A stretch of DNA of 64,000 nucleotides, from contig NW_026516215.1 of the NCBI RefSeq assembly GCF_025602895.1, positions 558,001 to 622,000 of the forward strand, given 5' to 3'. Made by a program: the position numbers and the translations under genes. Below are positions 43,974 to 55,622 of this stretch, in pieces. Under the pieces are notes generated by a model that was given only the letters and a program-made list of their open reading frames with translations, made no database searches and was not told the DNA's origin. Position 1 is the stretch's first letter, and each line of letters starts with the position of its first letter. Source of the DNA: Polychytrium aggregatum (lineage: Eukaryota > Chytridiomycota > Chytridiomycetes > Polychytriales).

Positions 43974-46290
43974 TCACTTGTCGCCAGCAGCGAGCTCGGC
44001 GGCAGCAGCAGCAGGGTGCTCAGCAGGCTCGGAGCCCGAAACCGAGGTGGAACGGGGTGCCGAGATGGTGACGGGTGAGAACGGAAGAGGAACAAACACC
44101 GGCTTGGGCGAGGTCGGGGTGAGCGGCTTGGAAGCGGTGGTGGTAGCGGTCGTCTTGGAGGCGTGGTAGGCCGCCAGTTTTTTCTCGCGATAGCTCTTGG
44201 GCTCGGCAATGTTGACGACCAGAGACTTGGCGCCGACTTTCTTGCCGTTCAGCTCGCGCAGAGCCCTTGTGGCCTGCTCCTCGGCTTCGAAAGAGACAAA
44301 GCCAAAGCCCTTGGACTGGCCCGAGGACTCGTCCTTCATGACACGCGCCGAGACGATACGGCCGTACTTGCGGAAGAGATTGAAGAGCTCCAGGTTGTCG
44401 ACTTGCTCGTCGAGGTTCTTGATGTACAGATTCTTGCCATCAAGGGAGGAGTCGTTGCTGGCGGCATCGTTCGAGGCGTTGCTGCTGGTTTCCCAGGCGT
44501 GCGGAGTGGTGTTGGTGGTGGTGCTGTTGCCGGAGGACTGCTTCTGCGTAGGAACAAAGGCAGGGGCGTGCGGGTCGACGGAGTGCTGGGCGTTGAGGCT
44601 GCCTGGCTGGTGCCAGCCGGTCTGAGAGGGCGAGCCCCAAGAGGGAGTGGGGGAGTTCCACTGGCCATTTGCAGCGGTGCCGCTCACGGGAGGCGGAGGA
44701 CTGCTCCAGCCAGCAGCGACGGTGGGAGTAGGAGGCGGGCTGTTCCATCCCACGGGAGCGCTGGTGGGCGACATGGGAGTGTTCCAGCTCATGGTGGGGG
44801 AGGCGGGCCCGCGGCTGGACTGCCAGCTGTCGCGCCGGCTGGCCTGGTCGCCGGGAGGAGAGGCATCGGGCTTCCACGAAAGACGGTTGTTGCTGGAGGA
44901 CGTGGAGTTCTGGCGGGTGGGGTATTGGTACGGCGAGTTCTTTGGGAACTGCCAAGAAAGCGAGCTGGTCGAGGGCGCGGCCGTGGTTAGTGTCTCTGGA
45001 CCGAGGTATCAAGGCATGTGCCCAATACAAAAGCTCAAGGTGTCCGGCCGGAGGGGACATGCAGCCGCTGTAAGCTCTCGGGGGGTGCAAAACCTACATG
45101 GGACAGCCGCGGAAGGTGGAGCCGTTCAGCTCTCTCAGGCACTGGTCGGCGTGGTCCTGGTTCTCAAACTGCACGAGCGCATAGGACTCGGTGCCGGAGC
45201 GATCCAGCATGACCTTGCAGACCATGATGCGGCCGAATTCGCGAACGACGTCGAACAGATCCAGCGATGTGGTGCCCAAAGGAATGTGCTTGAACACGAT
45301 CGTCTTGGATCCAGATGTGGTGCTAAAGTTCATGTTGGGGTCCTTGAAGAGGCATGAGACCTTGGAGCCCAGGAACATGGACTGGTTGACCGTGGCGTAA
45401 AACTTTTCGGCTGCAGACGCAACGTGAACAGCGCGGCGGAGAGATGAGTCCGCAGAGGAGCGTAGCACCAGATGGCTATGGTGAGTATTGAGAAGCTGCG
45501 GCAGGAGCGGGCGTGGTCGCAGCGACAATGGCGGTAGTGCGAGAGACTCCAGGACAGAGACAGGCGGGACTTGCCTTCGATCAGGTGGCGGAAGATGAGC
45601 TTGTGTCGGCCGAGAGGAGCAGACGTCACAGGGTCGCGCTCCATGAGGACCTTGCTGCAAACCGATACCACATTCCGAGCAAAAGAGCGGGCAGCGAACG
45701 GTCAGCAAGGCAGAGCGGGGGGGGTGGAGGGGTCGAAATGAAGCCGAAATGCAGCCGAAATGCAGCCGAAATGAAGCCGAAATGCAGCCCGAGGAGCAAC
45801 CCGAAATTAAGGGAGACAAATGCAGTTTCCGGCTGGTCTGTGCGAGATGGGCGGGCAGCACCGGCCGAGGATGGAGGATGCAGCCTTACGTTTCGAGCCT
45901 CATGTCGTTGAGGACCCTCACCAAATCCTGTCGACAGAAACACAGATAAAGTCAGCCGAGATTCGCGGAGCAGGGAGGACAGGAGGCGAGTCTGTCTCCC
46001 GGCCACAAGAGCGTCGCTGGAGCATGGGCCAGGGCGATGCAGCCTACCATCTCAGTGATAGTGAACGGAAGTCCACTGCACAGACACAAGGGAGATATGG
46101 GCCGGAGCAGAGAAAGGTCAGCGGCAGCGACATGGCGATCGCGGATGCAGGTCGATGCAGGTCGATGCAGGTCGATGCAGTATGGTCTCAGGACAGAAGC
46201 CTTCCCCCCCCCGCAAGGACGGGGGTATGCGGCAGAAGCCCACCTGAGGAAGATGGCTGGGTAGCCGTCAAGAAGAGATTCGATGGACAT
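43974..46290 (-). CDS. RNA-binding protein with three RRM domains
   Basis: Six exons (46290-46244, 46075-46048, 45927-45890, 45654-45575, 45410-45098, 44964-43974) join in phase to 498 residues. RRM1 is spread over five exons: AIFLSGLPFTITEMDLVRVL, MRLETKVLMERDPVTS, FRHLIEAEKFYATVNQ, LGSKVSCLFKDPN. RRM2: KTIVFKHIPLGTTSLDLFDV, ESYALVQFENQDHADQCLRE, LNG. A Ser/Pro/Trp/Asn-rich linker of about 170 residues follows. RRM3: KNLYIKNLDEQVDNLELFNL, SKGFGFVSFEAEEQATRALR, LVVNIAEPKSYREKK. The Ala/Pro-rich tail ends ELAAGDK. The pattern resembles poly(A)-binding and related proteins but lacks a PABC domain, so a specific name is not given. The intron after 45575 is of GC-AG type. Intronic tandem repeats lie near 45730-45790 and 46146-46178. 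Confidence 0.88.
46146..46178. repeat. Tandem GCAGGTCGAT repeat
   Basis: Three copies of the 10-bp unit GCAGGTCGAT in an intron of the RRM gene; a second imperfect array of GAAATGCAGCC/GAAATGAAGCC units lies at about 45735-45787 in a neighbouring intron. Confidence 0.8.
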
Positions 46291-47114
46291 GGCTATTCGA
46301 GATTTGTGATAGATTTTGAAGTGGCGATATGAGATGCAATGGCCAGATTAAAAAAATAGGTGGCTGAATGGACGAAAGGGAGTCGGCGCAGCGGTGGGAG
46401 CCGGGGGGATTAGGGCAGCAGAAGGAAGGGGGGGAGGAAGAGCAAACAGAGATGGCCAGGGGGAAAGCAGATGAGGTCCTAGTCGCTGGTGGGGTCTTTC
46501 ACAAATGCAGGAACAGCGGGGTCAGTCTCGGTCGACGGCAAGCTCGCAGGAGGGGCTTGATCGTTGGAGTCCTTGACGACCAAAGACCCGCTGGCCGAGG
46601 CTTTTTCTCGGCCTCGCTGGCGCAGAGACGCCGGGCGAGAAGCTTGGTGCTGTCGTGTGCCCCGGTCGTCGCTGCGGTGCTTTCGATTGTTACTGCCGTG
46701 CTTCTGGCCTGTGGCCGCCAGGGACAACCAACGAGAGCGCCGAAAGCGATCGCGGCCTTCCTGATTTGGGGCCGCTGTGCGCGTCGGTGGCGGCCGGCAG
46801 AGGCACGGCCCTGGGTCGTTGTCGTTGTGGCAGGCGCAGTCGGTGACGCCGGGCGGATCGATGGTGAGGGGCAGTGGGATCCGAAGATGGTGGGCGAGCG
46901 GGGAGGGACATGGCTCATGAGCGGCAGCAGCACGGGCAATCTGCGCGGCGCTGGCGATAGACTTTGGTCTATTACGACATGGTGCATTGTCCGCATGTGA
47001 GGGCACTGCAAACATCGAGCGCATCAACCTGAACCACCAACACCAACCATCAACCACCAATCACCAAATACCAAATATCAAATACTAATCATCAAACACA
47101 TCCTCTGCTGGTCG
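46291..47114. other. Unresolved region with one possible basic ORF
   Basis: A minus-strand ORF ending at 46479 reads GRDRFRRSRWLSLAATGQKH, RPASLRQRGREKASASGSLV and ends VPAFVKDPTSD. It could be the end of a small basic protein but has no domain, and no start or splice chain was found. The rest includes the promoter of the RRM gene and the 3' region of the USP22 gene. Confidence 0.25.
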
Positions 47115-50100
47115 CTATGACGTTAGCGGGCCCGGCGGCGGCACGGTCGATGTGGCGCTGACATCTCCAGCGCCATCAGCAACGGGTGTTTGCTGGGGCA
47201 GTTCGGCAGCTGTTCCATCGCAGAGTTCCAGGTTCTCGCGCACATAGAAGCACATGTATCTGCAGGCACACCGGATGCGGTCAATAGATCCGTCGGCGTC
47301 GAGAGTCAGGGCAGCCGAACGCTGTGCCAAACCCGAGCCAGCGGTGGCGGTCCGAAGCGACGTCGGTGCCGATAGCATCACACAACACCCGCATCCAACA
47401 CGCATCAACACACACAAGGTGGAAAACTCACATTTGGTTCTCCAGCGCAGCTTGAGGGTCCGTCAGCGTGATGCTGTGGTCGTCGATGTTGAACCACTAT
47501 GAGCCCCGGCGAGCGGGTTGCCGAGCAATACAGCGAGTCAGCAGCAGCCGCGGTCGCAGGTTCCAATCGCTCATGTACATCCAGCCATGCAAAGGATATC
47601 CCAGCGCCAGACCAGTCCGCCCACTCATTAAATACCTCGCCGCGGTACTTGACGCATGCGGTGTAGTGTCCAGTCTCAAGCTTGCCCTGATGATTGACGA
47701 TCGCAAAGAGCGAGTAGCGGTGGGCAGGAACCGTATCGCTGAGGGAAGAAGCCCGGCCGGCATCGTGGTAAGGATGGCAACTCGTACACGCTGTCGTTGG
47801 CCGCATCGGCTCGGCCATGGACACGCAGGTCCGCCAGCGCACCGCACCAAGGCCGGCTGTGGACTTACACTTGGTAGTCAAACTGCGAGGGCCCCTTCAG
47901 CACTGTTTTTTTGATCGGCGTGGTTGTATCCTTCTTGACCGTGGCCTTCTTCATGCGTAGCTTGACCGATCGGGATGTATACGGCGTCATGTCGAGGTCG
48001 GTCGGAACCCTGACAAACGTCTCGATCTTGGAAGACGAAACGGCCGTGTGCTCGAAGCGCTAAGGACAACAGTTGCGTGCATTTGAGAGCCATCCACAGA
48101 CAAGGCGGGTCAGCACAACACAGCTATCAGCGCATGGTGATCTGCAGCTCGCTTGTCGATGGGCCGGCGGCTCGCTCACTGACCTTGAGCTGGATACCCA
48201 GGACAGGAGGGAGCTTTTTGATCGACAGCTGCTTGGTGGCTTCCTGTGGGGTATTGTCGCAGTTGGCGCAGGTATACTCCTGGGACCCCAGCCGTTCGGG
48301 ATGTGTGAACCTGGCCAGACCGACAAGAGTCAGCGAGGACACAGGGGTGCGCTCGTGTCAGCGATATGGCCCCCGAAACATGCCCCTTGGCTTGCGGCGA
48401 CGAGCTTTGTTGCTCCAGAGGCGCCGGCCCACCTGTCGAGGCAGTCCACCAATGTGCAGCCGTCATCGTGTCTGATGCGGGCAGACTCCTCCGATGTGGG
48501 CGTGACTGTGTCGTCGAGCTTTTTCTTGATCTTCTTGGCCGACTTTGCGGTGTTTTTCAGGTCCAGCGACAGATCCAGCATCGGGTCGTTCACCGTGGTC
48601 ACATTGTAGCACTTGAGGCAGGTCACGTCCGACTGGAGCAGGCCCGAGAACACCTGGTGCACCACGCACTGGCAGTTCGGAGTTTCCTCGGTGCCTGGCG
48701 CAGAGTTTCATTTTTTCGAGACGATGATCAGCCGCATGCCATCAACGTGGGCCGTGATCGCAAAAACCGCACTCTTGCATTCGAAAGAGCCCCGAACGAG
48801 AGCGAGGCTGTCGCTCCACAATCCCTACCGACACAGCCGCTGTGGATGGCGCTCAGAATCGATATGAAGAATTCGTGCGCATCCTGCTGGGAATAGCGCG
48901 CAAGGTGCTTCTGCGACATCCACATCTGGTACAAAATCGCTGTTGGGCCATACGGCGTTGACACGTTCGTGGTATAGGACTATCTTCCCCCCCCCAGATG
49001 CAGAGGTGAGAGAATGCAACGCTGAGTCTCATCGGCCGGACACCGTTATATCCTCCATATGGCCAGGGGATCGAGAGGAGCACAGACACGATCGCCGCAC
49101 GAGTTACTTGTCGACAGCGACTCGACATTCTGCACCCGCAAAGTCCTGCGCACTTACGTTGCTGAAGAGCTTGTCGATCTCGCAGGCCATGCAGGACTGG
49201 TTCGGGCACCTCGCGGCATCATGCTTGTCGGCCAAGAAGTGGCCCCGTAGAAGTGGATTGTGGATAAAGGTTTGCAGCACAGCGTTCATGAAGCAGGTCG
49301 AGCCCATGTTTCGGAGACCGCGCAAGCCTGGAGCGAGGGTTGGACCGAGCAGCATCAGCAACCGAGCCAGCGATCGTACCAGCGATCGTACCGGCGATTG
49401 TACCAGCAACCGAGCCAGCGATCGCATCAAAACCCATGTCGGGAACTCATGCCGAAACCCGCTCCAACCCGTCGAGCAGCTGGGCTTCAATGACGCCTTA
49501 CCGCCGCAACGTTGCAGATCCGCATGGGTCTTGATGAACTCGGTTTCTTCAGACGTGGCCGTCCATTCCACAGGACGGACCCTCCGAACGGAGGGCTCTG
49601 AAGATGAAATCAGAAACGGAGGCGCAGAATGAAGTGTATAATGGCAGTGTTAGCGAGGGCGAGCAATTGGTGAGGCTGCGGGGCTGGATACCGTTTGGCA
49701 GCCGGCCTAGCCAGATGCATTACCTTTGACCCTGGAAATGAATGCGTCTGTCCGAGTTCGCTCGGACTGGACGATGGACTCGAGCTCGAGGTCATAGACA
49801 TAGTCGTGGCAAGCGGCGCAGTAGACGGTATAGTGCGAGAGATCCAGTGCTGTGTCCAAACGAGGGAGATGAGAGCAGGATCGGCGTGCAGGCCGCCGAC
49901 TGGAAAGGCGACCACCACCACCATCCTCGAGCCCACAGAGATCCACCAAGACTCTGTGCCCCTTCTCCACAACTGACCAAAGTTGTGGTTTGCTTCCGAG
50001 AAGTGCTTCTTCATGTGTCCGTCTTTCCAGCAGCCGATATACACGCATTCGATGCAGGAGTGCAGCCGCCCAAGGGTTTCATCGCAGACAACGCACTGGG

Positions 50101-50740
50101 GCGAAGGAAGCTGTGAAAGGAGCCGACGAATGCAGATCGTTAGTCGTCCCGGCTTGCTCATCAAAACGCTGCCCGCGATGCTGGCTGCATCAGTACAGAC
50201 GACGCCTCTCGGCGTGCTCATCGAAGCAATCACCTATTCCAGCGGGCCCGATGCAGGCTGGCAGTGCTTTTCGGGCAGTGTCAGCTCGCTCGGCGACGAT
50301 GAATGTAGCGGATGGCTTTGCGCTCGCTCGTGCAGCAGCACCCCCAGTCAGCGCATGGGCCCGTATCGCCTCACAGAACCCACCTTCTCCATGGCCGTCA
50401 TTTCCTTCTCTAGGACACCCCGCTTGCGCTTCTTGCCCGTGCCACCGCCGTTGGCGATCATGGCCGCCTCTTCCTCGACGAGAGCCTTGCGGGCCTTCTT
50501 GGTCATGTGCAGATGGAATCGGGCTTGATGGCACATCGAGTATCGCACGCATGTCCGAAACGAGTCAAAGAACTCTTCAGAGTTGGATCGCAGCTTGGCC
50601 TTCTGCAGATGAACACATCCATGGGCGCTGGCGTCGGTGCTCCTTCGGAAGACCGAGACCGGAAAGAAGGGCTTGCCATGGGATGCATCCGCGGATCCTT
50701 TTTTCTGCGGCGAGGAGGTGGGATGGCCGGCTTTGACCAT
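47115..50740 (-). CDS. UBP8: Ubiquitin hydrolase Ubp8/USP22 (SAGA deubiquitinase)
   Basis: Removes ubiquitin from histone H2B as part of the SAGA DUB module. The N-terminal ZnF-UBP domain is built from exons near 50740-50340 (GCVHLQKAKLRSNSEEFFDS), 50113-49981 (QCVVCDETLGRLHSCIECVY, HMKKHFSEANHNF) and 49850-49735 (LSHYTVYCAACHDYVYDLEL). The catalytic domain follows: cysteine box GLRGLRNMGSTCFMNAVLQT (about 49330-49150), YSQQDAHEFFISILSAIHSG, VFSGLLQSDVTCLKC, YTCANCDNTPQEATKQLSIK, histidine box QGKLETGHYTACVKYRGE (about 47690-47640), and WFNIDDHSITL with the acidic residue. The end is YMCFYVRENLEL plus a short Pro/Ala tail. Many short introns are present; exon limits are partly approximate. 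An intron near 49350-49440 holds an imperfect tandem repeat. Confidence 0.9.
49352..49437. repeat. Imperfect tandem repeat in a USP22 intron
   Basis: Units like CCAGCGATCGTA / CCGGCGATTGTA / CCAGCAACCGAG recur about seven times just upstream of the exon with the cysteine box. Read as protein it gives artificial SLARLLV-type repeats. Confidence 0.75.
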
Positions 50741-51127
50741 ACTTGCGGGCGGTTGGGGTCCTTGCTGGGCTCGGGCGGGTGGTTAGATGGGTGGACAGAC
50801 TCCGGACGCAGCCGGATCGGGCCGTGGACGGTCGAAAGGAGGGGAGAGGCCGGGAAGGTTGATGGAGGACCAAGATGGATCGTCGGGCCAGCGACACCGC
50901 CGGGGCCAAGTTGCACGACGCATGTTCGCGCCGGGCACATCTCAACAGTCTCCGGGTCTGCCTCTCATCCGGCTGTGCCTCTTCCTCATCCACGATTGCC
51001 GTCATTGCCTGGCCCGCCGCCGGTATCTGCTGCGTCGCTGATAGCCATATATCGCCGGACACGGAGCAGTCCACCAGCTAGTGTAAATCGAACGCCGGAC
51101 GCCGGATCAGTCGCCGATCGCAACGAA
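50741..51127. promoter_or_regulatory. Divergent promoter region (USP22 / SEN2)
   Basis: 387 bp between two divergent start codons must hold both promoters. No defined motif was recognised. Confidence 0.4.
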
Positions 51128-52651
51128 ATGGACAAAACGGCCCGGGGCAAGGCCCAGCATCTCCGTGAGCTGCACCGTCGGCCACTTCCGGTCCAGATCG
51201 CCCCGCATGGTCTCGGGCTGCGGTTGCTGCTACCCTCATGGCTGTACTTATTCCGTCAGCCAGCTCGCCCAAAAGCCATCTCGACCGTCAGCGGATCCAT
51301 GGTGTGGAGCCCAGAAGACTATCTTCTTCTCTGGCAGTGCGGCTTCTTTGGAAAGGGCACGCTTTCTCGCAGCGAGCTCACCTGGGAAATGCGCCAGACT
51401 CGAGGAGGCGGAGGCGAAGGTATCGCCGGACTGAAGCAGAAGACCAGCGACCCATCAGGGTCGGCGCAAGATCCCGGCATCCTGTCTCTGGGCCAGGCTC
51501 TGGATCTCGAGAGCAACCAGGACGACCCCGCTGCCCTGCCACCCTCGCTGAAGGGCCTAGAGTCGATGCAGCTCACGGCCGAAGAGTCCTTCTTTCTGGC
51601 ATTCGCCTTGGGTTCACTCGAGGTCACCCACTCGGTTTCAAAGGTAAGATAGCGCCGGCGGCACTGACCCTTGACCACCACGAACGAAGCTGTGAATCTC
51701 TGTCATGGAGGCCTGATGTCTCACCCTCAATGCTATTGCCTCGGCCTGTGGGTCGCGACGGGCATGGCTCCACTCTGTGATCTTTTTCTTCTTCTTTTCT
51801 TTTCTGGCTTAGAAACAACTGACGATCCTGGATCTATGGAGCAAGTTTCATGCCGACGCAGTTGTGCAGCGGTCCCGCCATCCTCCGACGGAGGGCGAGA
51901 TATGGTGCCCAGACAATCCGTTTGTGGTCGCATACGCTGCATACCACTTTTACCGAGCGCTCAAGTGGGTGGTTCGCTCGGGAATCAAATTCGGAACAGA
52001 CTTTGGTGCGTAATCATGGAATTGGACCCTGGTCGCATAGCCAAACGGACCAAACGGACCAAACGGACCAAACGGACCAAACGGACCAAACGGACCAAAG
52101 CAGCCGCATGCCCATCGCTCTAACTGTTGCAAACTTGCGGTCCCACTCAGTGCTCTACCAGAAAGGACCGGCATTTCGTCACTCCGAGTAAGTCGAATCG
52201 CAGGGAAAGGCGAGCCAGAGGATGGGTTGGATCGATATACCACTCGCCGTCTCACACCAGTGCGTCTCCACTCCCCACCATAGCTATGCCGTCACCGTGA
52301 TCTCGACGAAGCCATCGGCCCAGCGGCAGCATAGCCCTGAGCCCGAAATCGAATCGTCCGGACGCCCATCCAGCACCTGGCAGCAGTTCCTGGCATCATC
52401 ACGGGTGTGCGCACAGGCCAATAAGGTATGTACTCCATCTATCGATGGCCGACCCATAGCCACACACACAACCCAAGATCCTAACATTTCGGCCGCATCA
52501 TCAGCGCATGCTGCTCTGCTACGTTCAGGTTCCCGACACTTTGTCGGTCGAGACCCATCGAGACGACCCTGCCGCGGCTCTGCGGCAGTACAGCATCTTT
52601 GATGTGGTTGTTTCCCGATGGGTTCCACAGCGGACACGGGAAGCAGCGTAA
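51128..52651 (+). CDS. SEN2: tRNA-splicing endonuclease subunit Sen2
   Basis: The catalytic subunit that cuts the 5' splice site of pre-tRNA introns. Exons run from 51128 to 51646, about 51814-52009, 52151-52189, 52275-52428 and 52504-52651. The N-terminal domain has PEDYLLLWQCGFFGKGTLSR and LTAEESFFLAFALGSLEV; the nuclease domain has AYAAYHFYRALKWVVRSGIK, FGTDF joined to VLYQKGPAFRHS, YAVTVI, and after the last intron RMLLCYVQVPDTLSVETHRD and FDVVVSRWVPQRTRE. The catalytic triad is visible as the tyrosine of LYQKGP, the histidine of FRHS and the lysine of QANK. The intron after 52009 contains a 9-bp minisatellite. Divergent from USP22. Confidence 0.9.
52041..52100. repeat. 9-bp minisatellite in a SEN2 intron
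   Basis: About six and a half perfect copies of CCAAACGGA lie between the donor after 52009 and the acceptor before 52151. Confidence 0.92.
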
Positions 52652-52903
52652 CGACACAAATGTCCCTGCGTGTGATCGAGCCAGAAGAGCCAGACGATGC
52701 CCAAGTCCATGTCAGGAGGTAGACGGCTCAGCTGAGCTGCGACATTACTCGTCTGCAGCCTGCTCAGACTGAACCGGGACGCAGCAGCTTATTGGGCTGA
52801 GTGATGCTGATCGATCACTCAAGCGACATTGATCGGTGCTAGTACTGCCGTGATGGACTCGGCCGATGACTATACCGCGAGACAGATCCTCAAGGAAATG
52901 GCT

Positions 52904-53002
52904 TACACTATATTCAGAAAAAAACGGGACAATATAGCCGTTTCCATGAACAGTAGTATGTGCTGTGCTCGCGTCAAGCAAAGCCACAAGAAATAAAACA
53001 GA
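52904..53002 (-). ncRNA. Candidate guide (omega) RNA region, copy B right end
   Basis: 99 bp between the Fanzor stop and the terminal TA, differing from copy A at only a few positions. One change turns the hairpin's CAAGC arm into CGAGC, which still pairs with GCTTG through a G-U wobble. The guide would be copied from the flank, read on the minus strand from 52903 (AGCCATTTCCTTGAGGATC). Confidence 0.55.
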
Positions 53003-55372
53003 TCACTTTGGCAGCCTCCGAGTGAAGACCGCCGGTCGCTCTCCGATCTCCACAATCGACTTGCATACTGTGATCATGTTGCGCGCCGCATTGACGTCGC
53101 GATTCCACACTGTCCGGCAGCTGGGATTCTTGCAGCTCCTGACAAAGTGGGAATTCGCAACACTGGGCGCATCGAGTCCTTCCAACCGAACTGGCTCCAG
53201 GCACTTGGAGCACACTTGCGAGGTGGTGTTGAACTCGTTCGTCGAGGCCACCTTGACGCTTCCATGATGGTGATTGGGACGGCGTCGGTGGTGCTCGAAT
53301 TGCTCAAAGTACCGAGCAAACCGCTGCCTCCGAGGGCTGGATGCATAGCCCTTGCCCTGTCGCCATGACGCATTGCCAAAGGCGATCACCACATCGGTCC
53401 GTATCGGGGCGTGCTTCAGGACGGCCTTGCACATCCTGTCGACGGCCACTTGGCGTCTCTTGTGGCCCGTGAATCGATGGTGACGGGCCTTCTTGCCAAG
53501 GTGGAAGTCGAGCTGCACTCGCAGCTCCGGTTGCAGGACATGGGCGAGATGGATCTTGAAAGCCTCCGAGGACGACACCTTGGGCGAGGGGGTGGTCGAC
53601 ATCCAGGTCTCGATGCTGAGTCGATACTTCATGGTGTTGTGCCACTTGGTGTTGGACGTATGGCCACACATGTGCTGGTAGTGGCCATTCGAGAATGAGA
53701 CCACCTCGTCTTGGTGGCCCGGTGCTTGGATGACCGCCGTGAAGATGGAGCCGACTCCAGGATCGATGCCAATCCAAGTGGTGCGGTTGGGGTCTGGGTT
53801 GCCGATGTGGGCCTGGATACGCTGCTCGGCAGTCGGAGGAGGCTCGATGGTCTCGGTGTGATCGGTTCGAGGCAGAAACTTGACGAGGCCGATGGTGCAT
53901 CCAATGCCATCGGTACTGATCTCGTAGTTGAACAGCTTCTTGTCCCTGACCCGCTCTTGGAAGAGGGAACTACGCAGCTTGAAGCAACTGCGCCAGAGAC
54001 GATCCTGGTTGTTGACACCGTCCTCACCTTCTTCCTTGAGCATGTCCCGGGTGAGGCCGAGACGATGTTCGGAGTCAAGGAGATCCCAGAGAGTGGCCGT
54101 GTCGATCTTGACATACTTGGCCTTCGCAGTGCATAGAGGAACCATCGTGCACACGGCCGGAGGAGTGTCGACGGCGAGCTGCTTGAGTGCCCAGTTGATC
54201 CTGGCGGCCAGCTTGTTGATCTTGGCCTTGGTGGTGCCGAGCTCAGACTTGGCCGTGGTGAACCTCTTGTCGTCGGAGGGAATGCCTTGGGTAGTGAGGC
54301 TGTCCAGCTTGGCCTGGCGCTGCAGCTCGGTGACTCGGAGGGCGGGCATGTCACAGTCGATCCACTTGTGGACATTGTCGACCATCTTGTCCCGGGCGAT
54401 GATCCCCACATGGTGTGAGAGGCGATGGAGGGCCCGGAAGCGGTCCTGGTCGCTGCTGTACCGAAACTCGTCCAGGACGTGGCCAAAGTCTGGATAGAGG
54501 AACTCGATATCGGCCTTGGGTGGAGTCTGCCCTGGTTTCTCGAAGAGCTCAAGACAGACCTCGATGGCGTCGTGCTTGTGTTTGTTGTCTGGGAAGACGG
54601 CAGCACAGAAGCGACGAAGGAGTCGCCAGTAGGCCAGGTCGAGGTGGGTGGTGCAGTTGGTGGCATAGGCATTGACAGCCAGTGTGAGAAGCTGACTGTG
54701 AGCACCATCAGGTAGACGAGGGGCCGGAGGCAGGTCTGCGTGCCGAGTGGTCTGGTAGTCGCGAAAGGAAGCGACCAGATGCTCGTTGTATTTCTTGGTC
54801 TCCCTGGCCGTCGAGAGGGCACCGTCCTGGACGATCTTAAAGCACTGGCGGATGAAAGCAGGGGTGGCCCTGGAGATGACGGGGACGGGAATATCCTGCT
54901 CGATGCACCGGAGGATGTGCAGGTTGAGCAGCCTGGATGCCTCGAACTGGATCTGGGTCATGGCTGCGACGGTGGCCTGGATCTTGTCGCGGAGAGCGGG
55001 ATTGAGACAACAGCCATCCATCGTCTGCTTGAAGCAGCTGAACTGAGGGGCGGATGACCTTCCATCCACGAGTGGGACGACAGAACTCTTGAGGGGCCGG
55101 TATTTGGGACATTTGCTGGTGTTGCAACGTTCGTGATCGGTACCGTCGCACTGGCGACATCGCTTGACAGGACCAGATGAGGGACCAGGCTCGGTGGGAT
55201 CGACATCCATTGGATCTGCAGAAGCAGTGGTGGTGAGCGACGGAGCAACAGACGACCAAGCATGCGTGGGATCAGAGTACGAACCAGAGACAGGCTCCGA
55301 CTGTGACTTGGCTTTCTTGGGCCTGGGTGGCCGAGGCTGGCCATCACCGGCACCCTTACGCTTCGGAGGCAT
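53003..55372 (-). CDS. Fanzor RNA-guided nuclease (TnpB-related), copy B
   Basis: An intact 789-residue ORF, closely similar to copy A along its whole length. Relative to A it is two residues shorter in the Ser/Thr stretch before KRCRQC and one residue longer at NEFNTTSQVC. All key residues are kept: the N-terminal Cys cluster, the RuvC-I aspartate in WIGIDPGVGSIFTAV, Gly in VVIAFGNASW, the displaced Glu in TNEFNTTSQ, the zinc ribbon CSKC...CKNPSC, and the aspartate in RDVNAARNM. Scattered amino-acid differences with no stop indicate that selection or recent activity kept the frame open. The extra threonine lies between the catalytic Glu and the first zinc-ribbon Cys, where it might matter. 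A TATA-like box precedes it as in copy A. Confidence 0.95.
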   Translation of the reverse strand: MPPKRKGAGDGQPRPPRPKKAKSQSEPVSGSYSDPTHAWSSVAPSLTTTASADPMDVDPTEPGPSSGPVKRCRQCDGTDHERCNTSKCPKYRPLKSSVVPLVDGRSSAPQFSCFKQTMDGCCLNPALRDKIQATVAAMTQIQFEASRLLNLHILRCIEQDIPVPVISRATPAFIRQCFKIVQDGALSTARETKKYNEHLVASFRDYQTTRHADLPPAPRLPDGAHSQLLTLAVNAYATNCTTHLDLAYWRLLRRFCAAVFPDNKHKHDAIEVCLELFEKPGQTPPKADIEFLYPDFGHVLDEFRYSSDQDRFRALHRLSHHVGIIARDKMVDNVHKWIDCDMPALRVTELQRQAKLDSLTTQGIPSDDKRFTTAKSELGTTKAKINKLAARINWALKQLAVDTPPAVCTMVPLCTAKAKYVKIDTATLWDLLDSEHRLGLTRDMLKEEGEDGVNNQDRLWRSCFKLRSSLFQERVRDKKLFNYEISTDGIGCTIGLVKFLPRTDHTETIEPPPTAEQRIQAHIGNPDPNRTTWIGIDPGVGSIFTAVIQAPGHQDEVVSFSNGHYQHMCGHTSNTKWHNTMKYRLSIETWMSTTPSPKVSSSEAFKIHLAHVLQPELRVQLDFHLGKKARHHRFTGHKRRQVAVDRMCKAVLKHAPIRTDVVIAFGNASWRQGKGYASSPRRQRFARYFEQFEHHRRRPNHHHGSVKVASTNEFNTTSQVCSKCLEPVRLEGLDAPSVANSHFVRSCKNPSCRTVWNRDVNAARNMITVCKSIVEIGERPAVFTRRLPK

Positions 55373-55500
55373 GGGGACAGAGGATGCTGGATGTCTGCCA
55401 GTGGTACTGGTCAGAGCAGAGACTTTTTTTATCGTACAATAGCGCGATGATCAGATCAAGGCGAGATGAGGGAAGAAAGCAGCAGGACGAAGGTGTGGCA

Positions 55501-55506
55501 TTTATA
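55501..55506 (-). promoter_or_regulatory. TATA-like box upstream of Fanzor B
   Basis: TATAAA on the minus strand, 129 bp before the Fanzor start codon and in the same context as in copy A. Confidence 0.5.
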
Positions 55507-55622
55507 CCCGAGAGCAGGAACCCGTCTGCGCGGGCTGGTTGGGGAAGTGACCCTGTTCAAAAATCGCCGAGAGGTTCAAGCCAGGGATTTGAGCGTGAAA
55601 ATGGCGGTGTTGACAGGCTGTT

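Noticed and set aside
44163-44990. A 275-codon plus-strand ORF rich in Gly and Arg
   Set aside because: It is the antisense shadow of the large RRM-gene exon.
52041-52100. Regular repeats resembling a small CRISPR array
   Set aside because: The 9-bp units are directly adjacent without spacers and lie in an intron of a eukaryotic gene.
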